64,000 nt of DNA from Symsagittifera roscoffensis (GCF_963678635.1 NC_087062.1:27864833-27928832); one strand, 5' to 3'; positions 52,097-63,830 are shown, counted from the stretch's first letter. Program-made: numbers and translations. Notes: generated from the letters alone by a model not told the origin.

Positions 52097-52706
52097 TTAT
52101 GCCGTGTCCCGACCTTTCTCCGCTGGCGTTGGCTTCCCTTTCCTTTCATCCCGATTAATGGCATCGATCATTACTGATCCCAATTTTGACAAGACAGTTC
52201 TCTTGCGTGTGATTTTCCTTGAGCCCGTGTCGTCCTGGCTGTTCGAATCTTGACTGGAATACGACGCCAGTAGTTGCTTCCTGGATCGCCCCATTTTTTT
52301 TCTTCGTCCCGTCCTCTTTGTGCACCATCGGTTCAATTCCGCTCGCGATCTTGTACGCCGTTCCCTTATTCGCTTGCTTCTCTGTTCCACTGCCCACTGG
52401 CTTCTCCACGCCTTTGCCTTCGTTCGGCCCCTTCTCCGCCGGTAGAATTCCCGCCACCTCCGGTACACCGTTTTCCCCGTCTTCGGCGTCCGCACCTTCG
52501 GCATGCGTAATTGCTCCACTGGATCCTTGGCCATCTTTGATTGCGTTAGCTCGCGCCTCAACTCCACAAGGTAGTATTGCTGGCTCGTAATCAGAAACCG
52601 AATCGTCCTCCCATGACTTCGCTTGATTCGCCACGCTTCGCGTAACTGCTTTACTAGTGCCAGGGCACTTATCAATTTCCTCCAGCTTTTTCCGCAGGCT
52701 GGTCAT
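52097..52706 (-). pseudogene. 3' region of the Gypsy element, two long overlapping frames
   Basis: Two minus-strand frames of 183 and 192 codons overlap. One is acidic then Gly/Lys-rich (starts MTSLRKKLEEIDKCPGTSKA). The other is extremely Arg-rich (YRRWREFYRRRRGRTK) and is probably its shadow. The first is the better candidate for the end of Pol or a small extra protein. No env-like signal or membrane segments are visible. Confidence 0.45.
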
Positions 52707-53049
52707 TGTCGGAGGGCATGGCAGTTTCAGTCCCCCAGTTGCTCTGTCGGACTCTCTTTTTTCGGCTACGCCGCTGTTTCTAAGTACCGAACCGTCGGTA
52801 AGCGTAATAGTATGTTAAGATTCACTAACAGCTTAGTTCTTCATCAGTCCTATCCTTAGCTTCCCCCTCCAACGCTCCTTCACGAGACGCTAGGTTTTCT
52901 CTCAGTTTTATAGGATGGTTCATCTTCTCCTGATTGTATTCGACATCCGAGTGCATGTTCCAGTTCGTTTAAGCGGTGTGTGGCATTTTCTGCGCCCTTG
53001 GCTCATCAGTGTCTAAACAAGCAGATTTTTGACGTAACACTATCACAAT

Positions 53050-53700
53050 TCAAGTTATGAAGCGAAGGCTTTTAGTTAGATTACGTAGGGCGGTATCTGC
53101 CTCTCGCCCATGTGCCTCGAATGTTGACATTTTTACCCTAGCATCAGGCGCAAAAGGAAGGGCGCCACGGGCCCTCTCGACCTTTGTTTCTAGGTTCCTA
53201 TGGCTTTCCTCCTTTACGTAGATTAGAACAAGATTATTAATACTCCCTATGGTTCGCTCGACACGCCCGATGGCCCGATGGTCGTTAACCGGGGAATATA
53301 CGATTTCGATTCCCTCGGTGTTACAGAATTCCCTAACTGCCTTTAAGGTAAAACTTGACCCTTGATCCATATAATTTTTCCGAGGGACCTCATGCGTATT
53401 TATGTATTTGGAAAAGAACTTTAGGACCATCTCCGATTTACTGTTATTGCATATCATTGCAGATGGCTATCGAGAGAACCGATCGACCGCCACCAACACG
53501 TACTTGTCCAATTCGTTTAAATAATTGATAGGCTACCAGAATTCTAGCTGAATACATAAATTTGGTTCGCTTGCCTCGTACTCTGTGCTTAGACCATTTT
53601 TTCAGCATAGAGTTTTTAAGTTTTCACCTGTCGCTTTGCACATTGCACACTCTTCTGCGGCCGACGCCAGGCTCTGATGAATATAGTGAACTAAATTTCC
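53050..53700 (-). pseudogene. Integrase domain of Ty3/Gypsy element
   Basis: Reading leftwards: a Cys pair (CAMC) of the zinc-binding HHCC part near 53640, the first catalytic Asp in YVLVAVDRFS (about 53490), the second in MDQGSSF (about 53365), and the Glu in GRVERTIGS (about 53260). Thus all three D-D-E residues are present. A stop and a frame change occur between the HHCC part and the core, and in the C-terminal part. Integrase would join the cDNA to the genome. Confidence 0.78.
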
Positions 53701-54470
53701 CTCGCTGTGTCAATCATACTGGCTTTGCTGGATGGTAGCTATGGGTCCGAATGATGATGGGTCGACGTAACAGGATGGGAATGGCCAGCCGCTCTTGCAT
53801 CCAAAGGCAACCGTCCCTCATATGGAAGTAGTCAGCGTATTGATCCGGGAAGCCGCCCCTGGCTCATACTTCCTCTGCAAAGTTTGGGTCCTTTAGTACT
53901 AGCTTGTCGCTAATAGCTTCTATTTGATTGTCCCCTTTATAATTTGCGTCCACCAGCTTGAGGCTAAACAACTCGGGTAGACAATCCTGCTTCTTTACTA
54001 CTTTGCAGTCTCTTGGAGTCACTCTCTTTATAATGTTTGCGGGAAGCACTGGCACGTCAATCTCTCCTGTAAACTGTGAATGGATCGAAATAATCGTGTG
54101 GATTTTTCGCCTCTGCCGTTCCCGTGGTTCTGGCCTCTAGGTTTGAATTCACCACCTCTATCTCCGGCGAGTTTTCACTATTGGATATGATATCTGTATA
54201 TTTGCATCTTATTTGCAAGTTTTTTCAATTTCTTTAAAGAGCTAATCATTTTGAAAGATGTAAAATCAAAAGGTTTTCTTAGCTCACACTCAGTAATAAC
54301 TCCAACTGTTTTGTCGTTTTTCCTATTAAGGTCCCTCGACATGCAAATACAAGCTGATTGGCTGCATGCATATGATCCATACTGCATCCATACTGCAACC
54401 TGATTGCCTGAAACAGGGATGAGCCTATTATTTCCAGCCGTTGAATTTGATGCTAGCGGTTAAGTTGATG

Positions 54471-54900
54471 CTAGCGGTTCGATTTGTTAATGGAAGTAAT
54501 TTTCGCCACTGTAAAAGTGTAATCGTATCTACTTATTCTTTGGGCTTCCCCCACCGGATGTCTTGAAACGTAGTCAGCAATTTCGATTTTTGCCATCGGC
54601 ATATTTTCGATGAAAAAATCAAACGGAATGATACGATCACTCCACCGGGTTAATCGACCAAGCATTGTCTTATTTTTCTTGTTGTTTCCGTTAATTAATG
54701 TAACAAGCGCTTTATGATCGGTTACTACCGTAAATTTCCTTCCAAATATATAATTTCGGAAATATTCTCACCCACATACTACCGCCAGCATTTCCAACTC
54801 GTTTGTGGAGTACTCTCTTTCCGCCGCGTTTAAATATCTTGAGGCAAACGAAATTGGCCGCCAGCCCTCGAGGCCTAGTTGCTCAAGCACGGCCCTTTGT
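54471..54900 (-). pseudogene. RNase H domain of Ty3/Gypsy element
   Basis: The frame has LTRWSDRIIPFDFFIENMP and IADYVSRHP, the standard end of Ty3/Gypsy RNase H (R-L/T-R-W ... F-x-I-E ... A-D-Y-x-S-R). The upstream part, in other frames, includes a TNELEMLAV-like stretch (about 54795). It is broken by frame changes. Confidence 0.78.
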
Positions 54901-54999
54901 CCATTATGGCTAGCATTGCACACAATAGGAAAATCCTTGAGTACATCGAAGTGCTTTAGTTCGAATATATAAAGGCTTCAAACGCAAGTTGGCATCCTG

Positions 55000-55700
55000 C
55001 CAACCATGCGAAATCAATTCTCTTGCTGAGAAACGGCGGGAGGAGCGCTGACGTTTCCGCAAGTGCCGGCAAATGTTTATGGAGGCGGTGTATCGAGCCC
55101 ATAAAATTTTAAAATTGAGACAGTGTTCGTGGCGGTTGCAATTTGTCGATAGGATCCGTTTTCCGAACTAGCGGAGTAATTCCGGAGGCGGTTATCTCAT
55201 GCTCCAACTACTCGCATTCTATATTCGCAAAGACGATTTTCGGTAGTTTGAGCGCCATATTTTCTCGATCCAATTTTTTCAAAAAATTCTCGACAATGGC
55301 AAAATGTTCCATCTTTCGAGATAGTGTCGTTGATGAACGCATGAGCATTGGCACATTCATTCAATATGGAGTCCATTTTTGTTGAATTTCCGCCGGCATC
55401 GTAGTTAAGCCGTACCACCCCGTCTTGAATCAATCCAACCAGTAACGAAAAATTGCAATGTTTGCTCGTATCATTACCTAAAGGAACCTGACCGTATGCA
55501 TAAGTCCATGGTCGTAGAGTAGGTCGTACTAGATCTCCGTTTGCTGACTGTTTGGCCAATCGTATCCATTAGTTCTTCAATATTTGGCATTAAGTACTTC
55601 TTTTTATTTACCTGCTTATTTACTCCTTTGATCCAAGTGCTAGTTTTATCGAGCGTTTTTTTTACTGTGATAACGATCGGCGTCACAAAGTATTTATCCG
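55000..55700 (-). pseudogene. Reverse transcriptase domain of Ty3/Gypsy element
   Basis: Fragments in order are NKKKYLMPNIEELMD (first RT block), TYAYGQVPLGNDTSKHCNF (palm), AHAFINDTIS, HCREFFEKI, and then MGSIHRLHKHLPALAE (thumb-connection block with FLSKRIDFAW after it). The catalytic Y-x-D-D equivalent reads FIND, so the second Asp pair is damaged. At least three frame shifts or stops separate the fragments. Confidence 0.8.
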
Positions 55701-55849
55701 AAGGCTCTTCGAGTTTTTTGATATGATCGGAACACGTCTACCTTTCTGTTGCACCGGTATTAGTGCTTTGAAGAAATCAGCTTGCACTTTAGAATTGCGA
55801 ATTCGCTTTGCCCTATTAAACCAATTATAGAATTGTTAACTGAATGCAG

Positions 55850-56150
55850 TTGCCATTTATCCAACGGCTTATCATCCTGTTGCTCCGCGTGACCTTGGTT
55901 TTTCATGACATCTCCCGCGACGGCTTGGACCAGCTGGATGTACGTCTCTGCCGACCGCCCATTTGAAGTCAATGTCGCCTTCATTTTCCCCATGAAGTTC
56001 AACAGTTTTTTTCGTAATCGAGGAACTGGTCGTCTTTCGGGGCCAAAGGTAATAATTTAACACCCACATTCCCCAGTTTTTTCCGCAGTTTGTTGATAGT
56101 GATGATCAACATTGGCGACCCACTATCGATCCACGCGGTCGTCGTCTTCT
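55850..56150 (-). pseudogene. Retroviral-type aspartic protease of Ty3/Gypsy element
   Basis: AWIDSGSPM (about 56118-56144) carries the D-S-G catalytic signature after a TTT run. The flap and second half (FMGKMKATLTSNGRSAETYI) follow in another frame. Confidence 0.65.
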
Positions 56151-56180
56151 CGTTGATCTTCAATGCAAATTGTACAACCT

Positions 56181-56564
56181 CTACTTTAAATTCGCGCTCC
56201 TTCTTCTTTCCCTACTCGACATCGACGTGACGGTGTAGTCCTCGGAGCTATCCGAATCCCAACCGTGATTTTGTGATGGTCGATTGTTTACCCATCCTAC
56301 CGAAGTATCGTGCTGTGATGAAACATCGTCGTGTTCCGCAAATTGATCATACTCGTCCGTCTCGCCGTGACTAAGTCCAACGCATCCGCGGTTTGCGCTT
56401 CTCTTCCCGCGGCATTTCCGCTCATAGTGCCCTGTCTTTCGCAGTAATTGCATGTAATTTATTTGAAGGGCACCTACAGGCGCCGTGTGTAGTCCCCCAC
56501 CAGTAAATTTGTCATGTTTTGCACACTTGTCGACCCTTTCGTACGATAACGCAATCTTGTTCAC
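56181..56564 (-). pseudogene. Gag C-terminus with zinc knuckle of Ty3/Gypsy element
   Basis: CNYC and GHYERKCRG lie next to each other near 56410-56450 but in different frames. Together they are a C-x2-C-x4-H-x4-C knuckle broken by a single-base shift. The frame downstream is acidic (DEYDQFAEHDD). The knuckle would bind retrotransposon RNA. Confidence 0.7.
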
Positions 56565-56750
56565 ATCGTCCGGTGTTTTGTCGACCTACATACTTCCGTC
56601 AGTGCCTTCTTGTTAGCCATGTTCACTATAAAGACGTCACATAAAATCTGCCGTTCCAATGTGCCAAAGCTGCGCGAGTCCACTTGAATGAATGAAGCAC
56701 CGAATGAATGCACCAGGTCGCTTTTTGTGACTTTGACTTTAACAATTTCT

Positions 56751-57306
56751 TAGTAACAACTATGAAATTGAAATGAAACTTAAAAAATTTCAAGTACACT
56801 TCTTAAAAACTGACGGATTTACCTAAGAACCTGAAGCTATAATTAATTTTTAAAAAAACGGTTGATAAAAACTTTTTGCGAAATCGGACTAAAACAGAAA
56901 GGTTATTAATAACATTATGGATGTAAATTCGAAAATAACATCGCAAACAAAAGGTACGATGGAACAGAAACTCAAGATTGAAAAAAAACAACACCTAGAC
57001 ATAACATTTATTATTTATAAGGGAAATTGGCTGGCCCATATGCAATGATAAAAAAACTCCCAGTAAAATTACTGAAAAAAATTAGAATCTATAAAAACGG
57101 TTCAAATAGACAAAATGAGGATACCGGCACTAGAGTTTATTTTAAGGATACCGGCATCAGAGTTTCATGGATAAGAATCAATTTTTTTGTCATTTTATAG
57201 TCAGTATCCATAAAATTACCAAGCAATCTGTTAGAATCCATTACAAATCGATTATAAGCTTAATAATTTGTATTGAAAAAAAACATTATAATTAATTATA
57301 GACTAT
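56751..57306. other. DNA without a gene; one short tandem repeat
   Basis: A GGATACCGGCA(C/T)(T/C)AGAGTTT unit occurs twice at 57118-57167. No exon or LTR is recognised. Confidence 0.5.
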
Positions 57307-57353
57307 TATCATTAAGAGGCCAAACTGTTCATTCTCTGCAATGTAAGCGGAAT

Positions 57354-58180
57354 CCGCAACAGGCGAAAATCAGATTTGTCGCAGAATCTGCAACATTGCT
57401 ACATTTCTTTGATCTTCTATGCTGTTTTGCATTCCACAAACAAATACCTAAGTCATTGTACCTCTCAATATCGCACGAAAAATAGGCAAATTTGCGGAAT
57501 CTGCAACTGTATTTACGGAATCCAGAACAGTTTGTGGAATCCACAAACAAATGATAAAACATTTGTATCGTTAAATTGAGCTGTTGCGGAATCCGCAACT
57601 GTAAGTGGAATCCGCAAATTGTAGTGGAATCCGCAAATTTTAGGTGGAATCCGCATTTTGTTTGCGGATTCCTTTTACATATATTTATATGTGTAGTAGC
57701 CTTTAAAATTATATCTTTTAAATATATGATTTGATTTCATTAGAATAGAAATTTACAAGAACAGATCGCTGTTTGGGATTAATGGAATCCCAATTACTGA
57801 CCAGTATTTGGGATCGATGAAATCCCAAATACTGAACTATTTCGACGATTTGCTATGCGTTGGGTTTATAATCAGTCTCAATATATTGACTCCAAATAAT
57901 GGATATGTTCCATATTTATTCCTCATTATTCCAGTTCTTTGGATTCAATCAATCCCAAATACTGACCAGTATTTGAGATCGATGGAATCCCAAATACTGA
58001 ACTAATTTGACGATTTCCTATGCGTTGGGTTTCTAATCACTCTCAACCTAATGACTCCAAATAATGAACATATTCCATATTTTTTCCACATTATTCCAGT
58101 TTTTGGGATTTCATCAATCCCAAACACTGACCAGTATTTGGGATCGATGGAATCCCAAATACTGAGCTAATTTGTCGATA
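57354..58180 (+). repeat. 826-bp tandem unit, copy 1
   Basis: It is nearly identical to 58181-59005; the offset is 826 bases. It carries GGAATCCGCAA-rich and CCCAAATACTGA-rich halves. Frames of 60-89 codons through it recur in both copies only because of the duplication. Confidence 0.85.
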
Positions 58181-59005
58181 TGCAACAGGCGGTAATCAGA
58201 TTTGTCGCGGAATCTGCAACATTGCTACTTTTCTTTGATCTTCTATGCTGTTTTGCATTCCACAAACAAATACCTAAATCATTGTACCTCTCAATATCGC
58301 ACGAAAAATAGGCAAATTTGCGGAATCCGCAACTGTATTTACGGAATCCAGAACAGTTTGTGGAATCCACAAACAAATGATAAAACATTTGTATCGTTAA
58401 ATTGAGCTGTTGCGGAATCCGCAACTGTAAGTGGAATCCGCAAATTGTAGTGGAATCCGCAAATTTTAGGTGGAATCCGCATTTTGTTTGCGGATTCCTT
58501 TTACATATATTTATATGTGTAGTAGCCTTTAAAATTATATCTTTTAAATATATGATTTGATTTCATTAGAATAGAAATTTACAAGAACAGATCGCTGTTT
58601 GGGATTAATGGAATCCCAATTACTGACCAGTATTTGGGATCGATGAAATCCCAAATACTGAACTAATTCGACGATTTGCTATGCGTTGGGTTTATAATCA
58701 GTCTCAACGTATTGACTCCAAATAATGGATATGTTCCATATTTATTCCTCATTATTCCAGTTTTTTGGATTCAATCAATACCAAATACTGACCAGTATTT
58801 GGGATCGATGGAATCCCAATACTGAACTAATTTGACGATTTCCTATGCGATGGGTTTCTAATCACTATCAACCTAATGACTCCAATTAATGGATATATTC
58901 CATATTTATTCCACATTATTCCAGTTTTTGGCATTTCATCAGTCCCAAATACTGACCAGTATTTGGGATCGATGGAATCCCAAATACTGAGCTAATTTGT
59001 CGATA
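58181..59005 (+). repeat. 826-bp tandem unit, copy 2
   Basis: This is the second copy of 57354-58180. A further degenerate run of CCCAAATACTGACC repeats continues to about 59110. Confidence 0.85.
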
Positions 59006-59689
59006 TGCTGTGTGTTGTGTTTCTATACATTCTCATCCCAATGACTACTATTACTGCATTTTTTCGGCGTTATGCTTCCAAAATTGGTATTTGGGATTGA
59101 CGCAATCCCAAATACTGACCTAAATTGTCGATACGCTATGTGTTCCATACACTCTCAACTCAATGACTCCAATTATTGAAATTGTTCGGTGTTGTGTTTC
59201 CAAAATACTAAAAGATGACATCCACCGATTTACGTAACCAGTGTATTAAGACTTGTTCGTGGATTCCGCTGACTATGGTTAAGTCTTTGTTTTTAAATTC
59301 CGCATTGCTAGAGATACGAATTCCAGCTCAGCTTTTATTTGTTCATATGCAATTTCAGTATTGAACAAAATTTGGAATCCACTTAAAGTTTGCAGAATCC
59401 TCTTACATTTGCGGATTGCGCTTACATTTTGCGGAATCCACTTGCAGTTGCGGAATCCAGAACAACTAGCTATATCTGCTCGTTATCGAATCCGCAACAA
59501 AAGAAATGTGCCGACAAAATTTACGTTAATGATTTATGTATGCGGAATCCACTGAAATTTTGTTTGTGGAATCCACTTACATTTTGGAACATATTTTAAG
59601 ACTTGTCTCTGGAATCCAGGAACAAACAGACACAAAATTGTGCTCCTATCCAGTGCACAGTTTGGCCTCGTAATGATAGTCCATTAAAA

Positions 59690-60070
59690 ATGATTACAAT
59701 GAAAGTAATATAAATATAAATAAAGTCCTTTTTTCGATTAAAATCGATTATTATTGATTTTTGAGAGGCTATTTGTGACTTTTGCTCACTTCTTATTTAG
59801 TGCACCTTCTACGAGTTACGTTTCATAAACTAAGTTTCTCACACAAGATTTTGTACATATTCATACAAATTTCTCTACTTTTATATATATACATACAAAC
59901 TTCTCGACTTTTTCAATTTGGCAGTTTAACATTTTATGTAACTGTTACTTTTTACCGTCGCCTTGGTAAAAAACTAGCATTTTCCCTCTACCCCCGCCAC
60001 CTACTGCCCCACCCCGCCCACAAACCGCACAGAGCATAAATATTCCGTTTTCTTTGAAAGTTGGAAGAAT
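59690..60070 (+). repeat. Fragments of array-unit sequences
   Basis: AAAATCGATTATTATTGATT, TTTAGTGCACCTTCTACGAG and TACGTTTCATAAA follow the order of the array unit near 12740-12850. Then CCCACCCCG...AAATATTCCGTT..TTTGAAAGTTGG matches the tail of the inserts at 15781 and 20232. The DNA between is more diverged. Confidence 0.6.
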
Positions 60071-60754
60071 TAGCGTTGTATCTTGGTGTTACAAAAGATC
60101 AAAAGATTGTTTCTTTTTTTCACAAAATGCAAAGTTATCTGAGCAAAATAGTTTGAAAAACTCAGTTGGTGTATACTGATTTTGCATAAATTGATATGCA
60201 TAGAGCGTTTCATTTAAATGAAATTTTTATTCCATTCTCATATAATTTAGATCCTGTTAATTTATTTTGGCATGCTATTATGCTTCTTGAAAACGTTAAT
60301 ATGGAAACCGGAAAAATAATTGCCATCCAAAAAAGAAACAAACCCCAAAACACAAAACGAAAAATATTTTAGAAAAGTTCACCATTGTGAGTACGTGACA
60401 AAAATAAAAAAAATTTGGATCAAAGTTTTTGATAAGTTGAAAATGTGCTAAGTATTGGTAGGAAGTAACTCAATTTATCAAATTGAAGGATGATAAACTA
60501 GACGGCAAAGCATAAGACCACAATTACTCACTTTTTTAAATTTAAATAGCTAAGAGCTTGTTTAGCGTCTTAGCGTCTCGTATTGTATCACTAGGACTGA
60601 ATGGATGGCTGCAATTCATTTCGGAATGCAATATTTTGCCGCTTACGCGTGTTATAAGAACGCAAAAAATTGCGCGTTTATTATCCAAAAATGGTCAGAA
60701 AAATGTTTATCAGAAATGCGTATCATAGTAGAGCTATTTAAAAAACACTGAGTG
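60071..60754. other. AT-rich DNA without a recognisable gene
   Basis: Nothing is supported except a TCAGAAATGCGTAT..TAGAGCT block near 60710 that recurs at 61205-61230. Confidence 0.5.
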
Positions 60755-60763
60755 TGCTTTTAT
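60755..60763. repeat. 9-bp target-site duplication, left (TGCTTTTAT)
   Basis: Identical to 61193-61201; the two flank the 429-bp element exactly. Confidence 0.8.
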
Positions 60764-61192
60764 GGGTCTAGGACAACAAGCCGACGGACTTCAAGCCGAA
60801 GGGACTTCAGGCCGAAATATAAACTTTACAAGCACCTCAAGCCACTACTTTTTTATCTGTAAAACGTTGCTTTTCAAAATTGTAGGCAAAATTAGTCCAT
60901 AATAAGCTTTATTCATGACAATGAGTCACTTGGGATTGGCATCCGTTAATAATATCAGCCGGTTTTTGAAATGCATAGCTTATAAACAAGAAAATCGCCT
61001 TCAGTCATGTTTTATTTTTCAACTTTCCTTAACATCATTCGGAGGCTTAAATTTTTTGAAAACGCCAATAATAACTCGAGAAAGATTAATCAAATTAATC
61101 ATATTTCATGACTTAATGAAAAAAAATTTCGGATCCAAGTCCCTAATTTTACAATTCGGCTTCAAGTCCCGTCGGCTTTATGTCCGGCACCC
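60764..61192. mobile_element. 429-bp MITE with GCCGACGGACTTCAAGCCGA ends
   Basis: The left end GGGTCTAGGACAACAAGCCG continues ACGGACTTCAAGCCGAA. The inverted right end GGGTGCCGGACATAAAGCCG continues ACGGGACTTGAAGCCGAA. A further copy of the CTTCAGGCCGA motif sits inside. A 9-bp target duplication fits a MULE-derived (or other 9-bp) MITE. The 102-codon frame across it is not conserved with anything and is probably chance. Confidence 0.8.
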
Positions 61193-61201
61193 TGCTTTTA
61201 T
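61193..61201. repeat. 9-bp target-site duplication, right (TGCTTTTAT)
   Basis: Partner of 60755-60763. Confidence 0.8.
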
Positions 61202-61245
61202 ATCTCAGAAATGCATATGGTAGAGCTGTTCAAAATAGGCTTATT

Positions 61246-61985
61246 GTTATTTCTGAGAAACGCAAAGCCTATACAATAATGCATATGAATGTGAATGGAG
61301 ATTTCTTTGATTAGAAATTGCATTCTTCAGAAACACGACGTTTCAAATTTTCTCCGCCTTAAGACAAATATGTAGTTTCCTAACTTACTTTTTTCAGTTC
61401 AATATCGCTGAAAAAGTAAACAAAAAAGTGTTATTTCTGAGAAACGCAAAGCCTATACAGTAATGCATATGAATGTGAATGGAGATTTCTTTGATTAGAA
61501 ATTGCATTCTTCAGAAACACGACGTTTCAAATATTCTCCGCCTTAAGACAAATATGTAGTTTCCTAACTTACTTTTTTCAGTTCAATATCGCTGAAAAAG
61601 TAAACAAAAAAGTGTTATTTCTGAGAAACGCAAAGCCTATACAGTAATGCATATGAATGTGAATGGAGATTTCTTTGATTAGAAATTGCATTCTTCAGAA
61701 ACACGACGTTTCAAATATTCTCCGCCTTAAGACAAATATGTAGTTTCCTAACTTACTTTTTTCAGTTCAATATCGCTGAAAAAGTAAACAAAAAAGTGTT
61801 TTTTTCTGAGAAACGCAAAGCCTATACAGTAATGCATATGAATGTGAATGGAGATTTCTTTGATCAGAAATTGCATTCTTCAGAAACACGACGTTTCAAG
61901 TATTCTCCGCCTTAAGACAAATATGTAGTTTACTAACTTTCTTTTTTCGGTTCAATATCGCTGAAAAAGTAAGAAATAAATAAAT
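61246..61985 (+). repeat. 184-bp tandem repeat, four copies
   Basis: CTGAGAAACGCAAAGCCTAT recurs at 61253, 61437, 61621 and 61806, so the period is 184-185. Copies 2 and 3 are almost identical; copies 1 and 4 differ by a few bases. Each unit contains CAATATCGCTGAAAAAGTAA and ACACGACGTTTCAAA. No coding frame. Confidence 0.92.
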
Positions 61986-62520
61986 TATTTACTTTTTTCC
62001 GCTCCCTGCTTATCACAAAAATTGTGACCAGTCCCATTTTAAACTATTTTGAGTTATCCATTGATATCCATTGATATAATTTTTAATGAATGTACATTAT
62101 ATGTAATAAGTTAAATCAACACGAACACGCAATTTCAAAACCCAAATCATTAACATTTTTGAAATTCATATTTTATGAAATATTTTTCAAAAATAATACA
62201 TGCATAGGGGGCGGTCTTTGTGAACAAAACCTGATCCATTTATGGCTGACTGCCCCTAAATTTTTCTACAAGCGACTTTGGCGTCAATGAGACTAAATTT
62301 CAGCTGCCGAAAACTAGCTTTCTTAAGTGTTTTTTCACTCTTCGGCACTGTTGAACAAAAAAGTATCCGGCGCTGTTTAACTTTTTTTTTTCAATTTTGG
62401 CCCTGTTGAACTAGTTTTTTTCGTCACTGTTGTACTTCGGCACCGTGGTACTGCCTACCGCTCACTTAGGTATTATGCTTTCATATTTTTTTAACTTTCA
62501 TGCATACTTTATTCGTAGAT
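61986..62520. other. DNA without a recognisable gene
   Basis: A 14-bp TTATCCATTGATA duplication at about 62055-62080 is the only structure noticed. Confidence 0.5.
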
Positions 62521-62746
62521 ACCAGGCAACAAATAACGCGCGTTAAAATAGCGGATATGTTTGACAAAGGCATCTACTCGGAGATATAAAGGGCAAAAAG
62601 CTAAATATAAAAGAAAAATAGCTAATAGATGGTTGTTAAAAGTAATACAACTCGCGGAAACCAAAAAAAATAGATTGGTTGTTTTTGAAAGTTTTCCAAC
62701 TTTCGGAATTCAGAGGAAACAAATATATCACGTTAGAGATCTTTGA
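62520..62746 (+). pseudogene. Possible coding relic
   Basis: A frame TRQQITRVKIADMFDKGIYS (stop near 62590) overlaps a second frame, 62561-62746, rich in Lys/Arg (RRYKGQKAKYKRKIANRWLL). They could be one broken coding sequence. A TTCGTAG before the first could be an acceptor. Unrecognised. Confidence 0.22.
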
Positions 62747-63109
62747 ATTTCGAGAAAAGCTTAAGAATGAGTTTTTTATTCTTAAGCATACTCGATTCAG
62801 AGAGAAGTGGATCAATATGTAAGTTTCTATTCCGCTAGGAATTCAGAAAATTTGAAACTAACAGTCGATCAAGTTTTTCGTGACTTTTTACACTTGCTGT
62901 TCGATAGTGAAGTTTGTTTTCCTTTCAAAAAAATGAATTAAGTTCAAAAAGAAATCAGTCAAAAAGTCAAGCTTCAGTCAAATAGGCTGGCTCCTTTGCA
63001 AGGGGAAGAATTGCACTTGCAATTCAAAAAATACTTCTTAAAAACTGAAATAACCCAGCACTGATTCACTTAGACTGAAACTGAATTTAGTGGTGACTGA
63101 GTGACTGGT
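62747..63109. other. DNA without a recognisable gene
   Basis: Nothing is supported. Confidence 0.5.
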
Positions 63110-63308
63110 CATTACGAGGCCAAACTGTGCATTTTGTGAATTGTAAGCCGATTCCGCAATAATGACGCCCTTTGTTCTTCTTTTGGTCTTTCATTTTCTT
63201 TAATCGTTCCGAAAAATTTTAACATGTTCAAAGACTTGTCTCTGGAATGCAGGAACATACAGACAAGAAACTGTGCGCCTATGCAGTGCACAGTTTGGCC
63301 TCGTCATG
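63110..63308. mobile_element. 199-bp MITE, GAGGCCAAACTGT family
   Basis: Left end CATTACGAGGCCAAACTGTG, right end inverted CATGACGAGGCCAAACTGTG. Its last 75 bp (AGACTTGTCTCTGGAAT(G/C)CAGG to the end) match the right end of the 2.4-kb element. It is thus a deletion derivative of the same family. Confidence 0.8.
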
Positions 63309-63830
63309 GTGATATTTACTTATCTTTGAAAAGGTTCGATACAGTTCGAGTTACGACTGAAAAAGCCTTCAATCAACCAATAGACAAAAAAACATGAAAC
63401 GATTGCTAGTGGTGACAGCTTTTGAATCGGAAAATCGTTGAGTTCAAAGTTTTCTCACTACATCGTAGGAACAGCAAACAAAAATAATCTAATTGTCGTT
63501 TTCGTTTGATTTTTACAACATATTTCAAGCGGAACCGACTAACCACGAAATACTTTTGGGGTACTCAAAGTAGCGAGGAAATAGTACACGCTAAGCCACA
63601 GCTTTATGGAGTTATTTATCGAAACAAAAAAAAATCAGTCACAAGGCGTTTGCAATTTGCTAGGTTTTCTAAAATAAAAACGAGTTGTAACAAAATCAGT
63701 TTAAAAGGCCATCGAAAAACAAAACTCATGTATATTAAATTGCAGTTAGCTGTGTATTTATCGTTTTATTTTATAGTTTTAGGAAGTTATTGTACCAATC
63801 TCTCTCCTTCTGACTGACATTCCAGCTTAC
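63309..63830. other. Probable intron or intergenic DNA
   Basis: A 103-codon plus frame (63506-63817) is A/T-rich, without motifs, and runs into the exon of the opposite strand. I do not count it as a gene. Confidence 0.5.

Larger units (their letters stand above)
52070..56750 (-). mobile_element. Decayed Ty3/Gypsy retrotransposon
   Basis: On the minus strand the order is Gag zinc knuckle, protease, reverse transcriptase, RNase H, integrase and a basic C-terminal region. This is the Ty3/Gypsy order, with integrase last. The frames are broken many times by stops and shifts, so it is inactive. A polypurine tract (plus strand 52073-52090, CTCTCTTTCCTTCTCTCC) lies at its 3' end, where a 3' LTR should begin, but the host exon follows almost at once; I see no LTR at either side. 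Part of it (52150-52600) is markedly more G/C-rich than its neighbourhood. Confidence 0.82.
57307..59678. mobile_element. 2.4-kb inverted-repeat element, GAGGCCAAACTGT family
   Basis: Ends: TATCATTAAGAGGCCAAACT on the left and TATCATTACGAGGCCAAACT as reverse complement of the right end (59658-59678). Inside, a block of about 826 bp is tandemly duplicated (57354-58180 and 58181-59005). It includes many copies of the palindromic TTGCGGATTCCGCAA and of CAATCCCAAATACTGACC/AGTATTTGGGATCGATG. There is no transposase. A 199-bp relative with the same ends lies at 63110-63308. Confidence 0.75.

Noticed and set aside
52097-52675. 192-codon arginine-rich minus-strand frame as a separate gene
   Set aside because: It overlaps a more plausible acidic frame of the Gypsy element in the same orientation, and its extreme Arg content is what a shifted frame of Glu/Gly/Lys codons gives in this G/C-rich patch.
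52050-57300. LTRs of the Ty3/Gypsy element
   Set aside because: I compared both sides for matching direct repeats beginning TG and ending CA and saw none; only a polypurine tract at the 3' end was found.
60915-61223. 102-codon plus-strand frame
   Set aside because: It crosses the right end and target duplication of a 429-bp MITE, so it is not a conserved gene.
63506-63817. 103-codon plus-strand frame near the right edge
   Set aside because: A/T-rich composition, no motif, and it overlaps the region just downstream of a convincing exon on the other strand.
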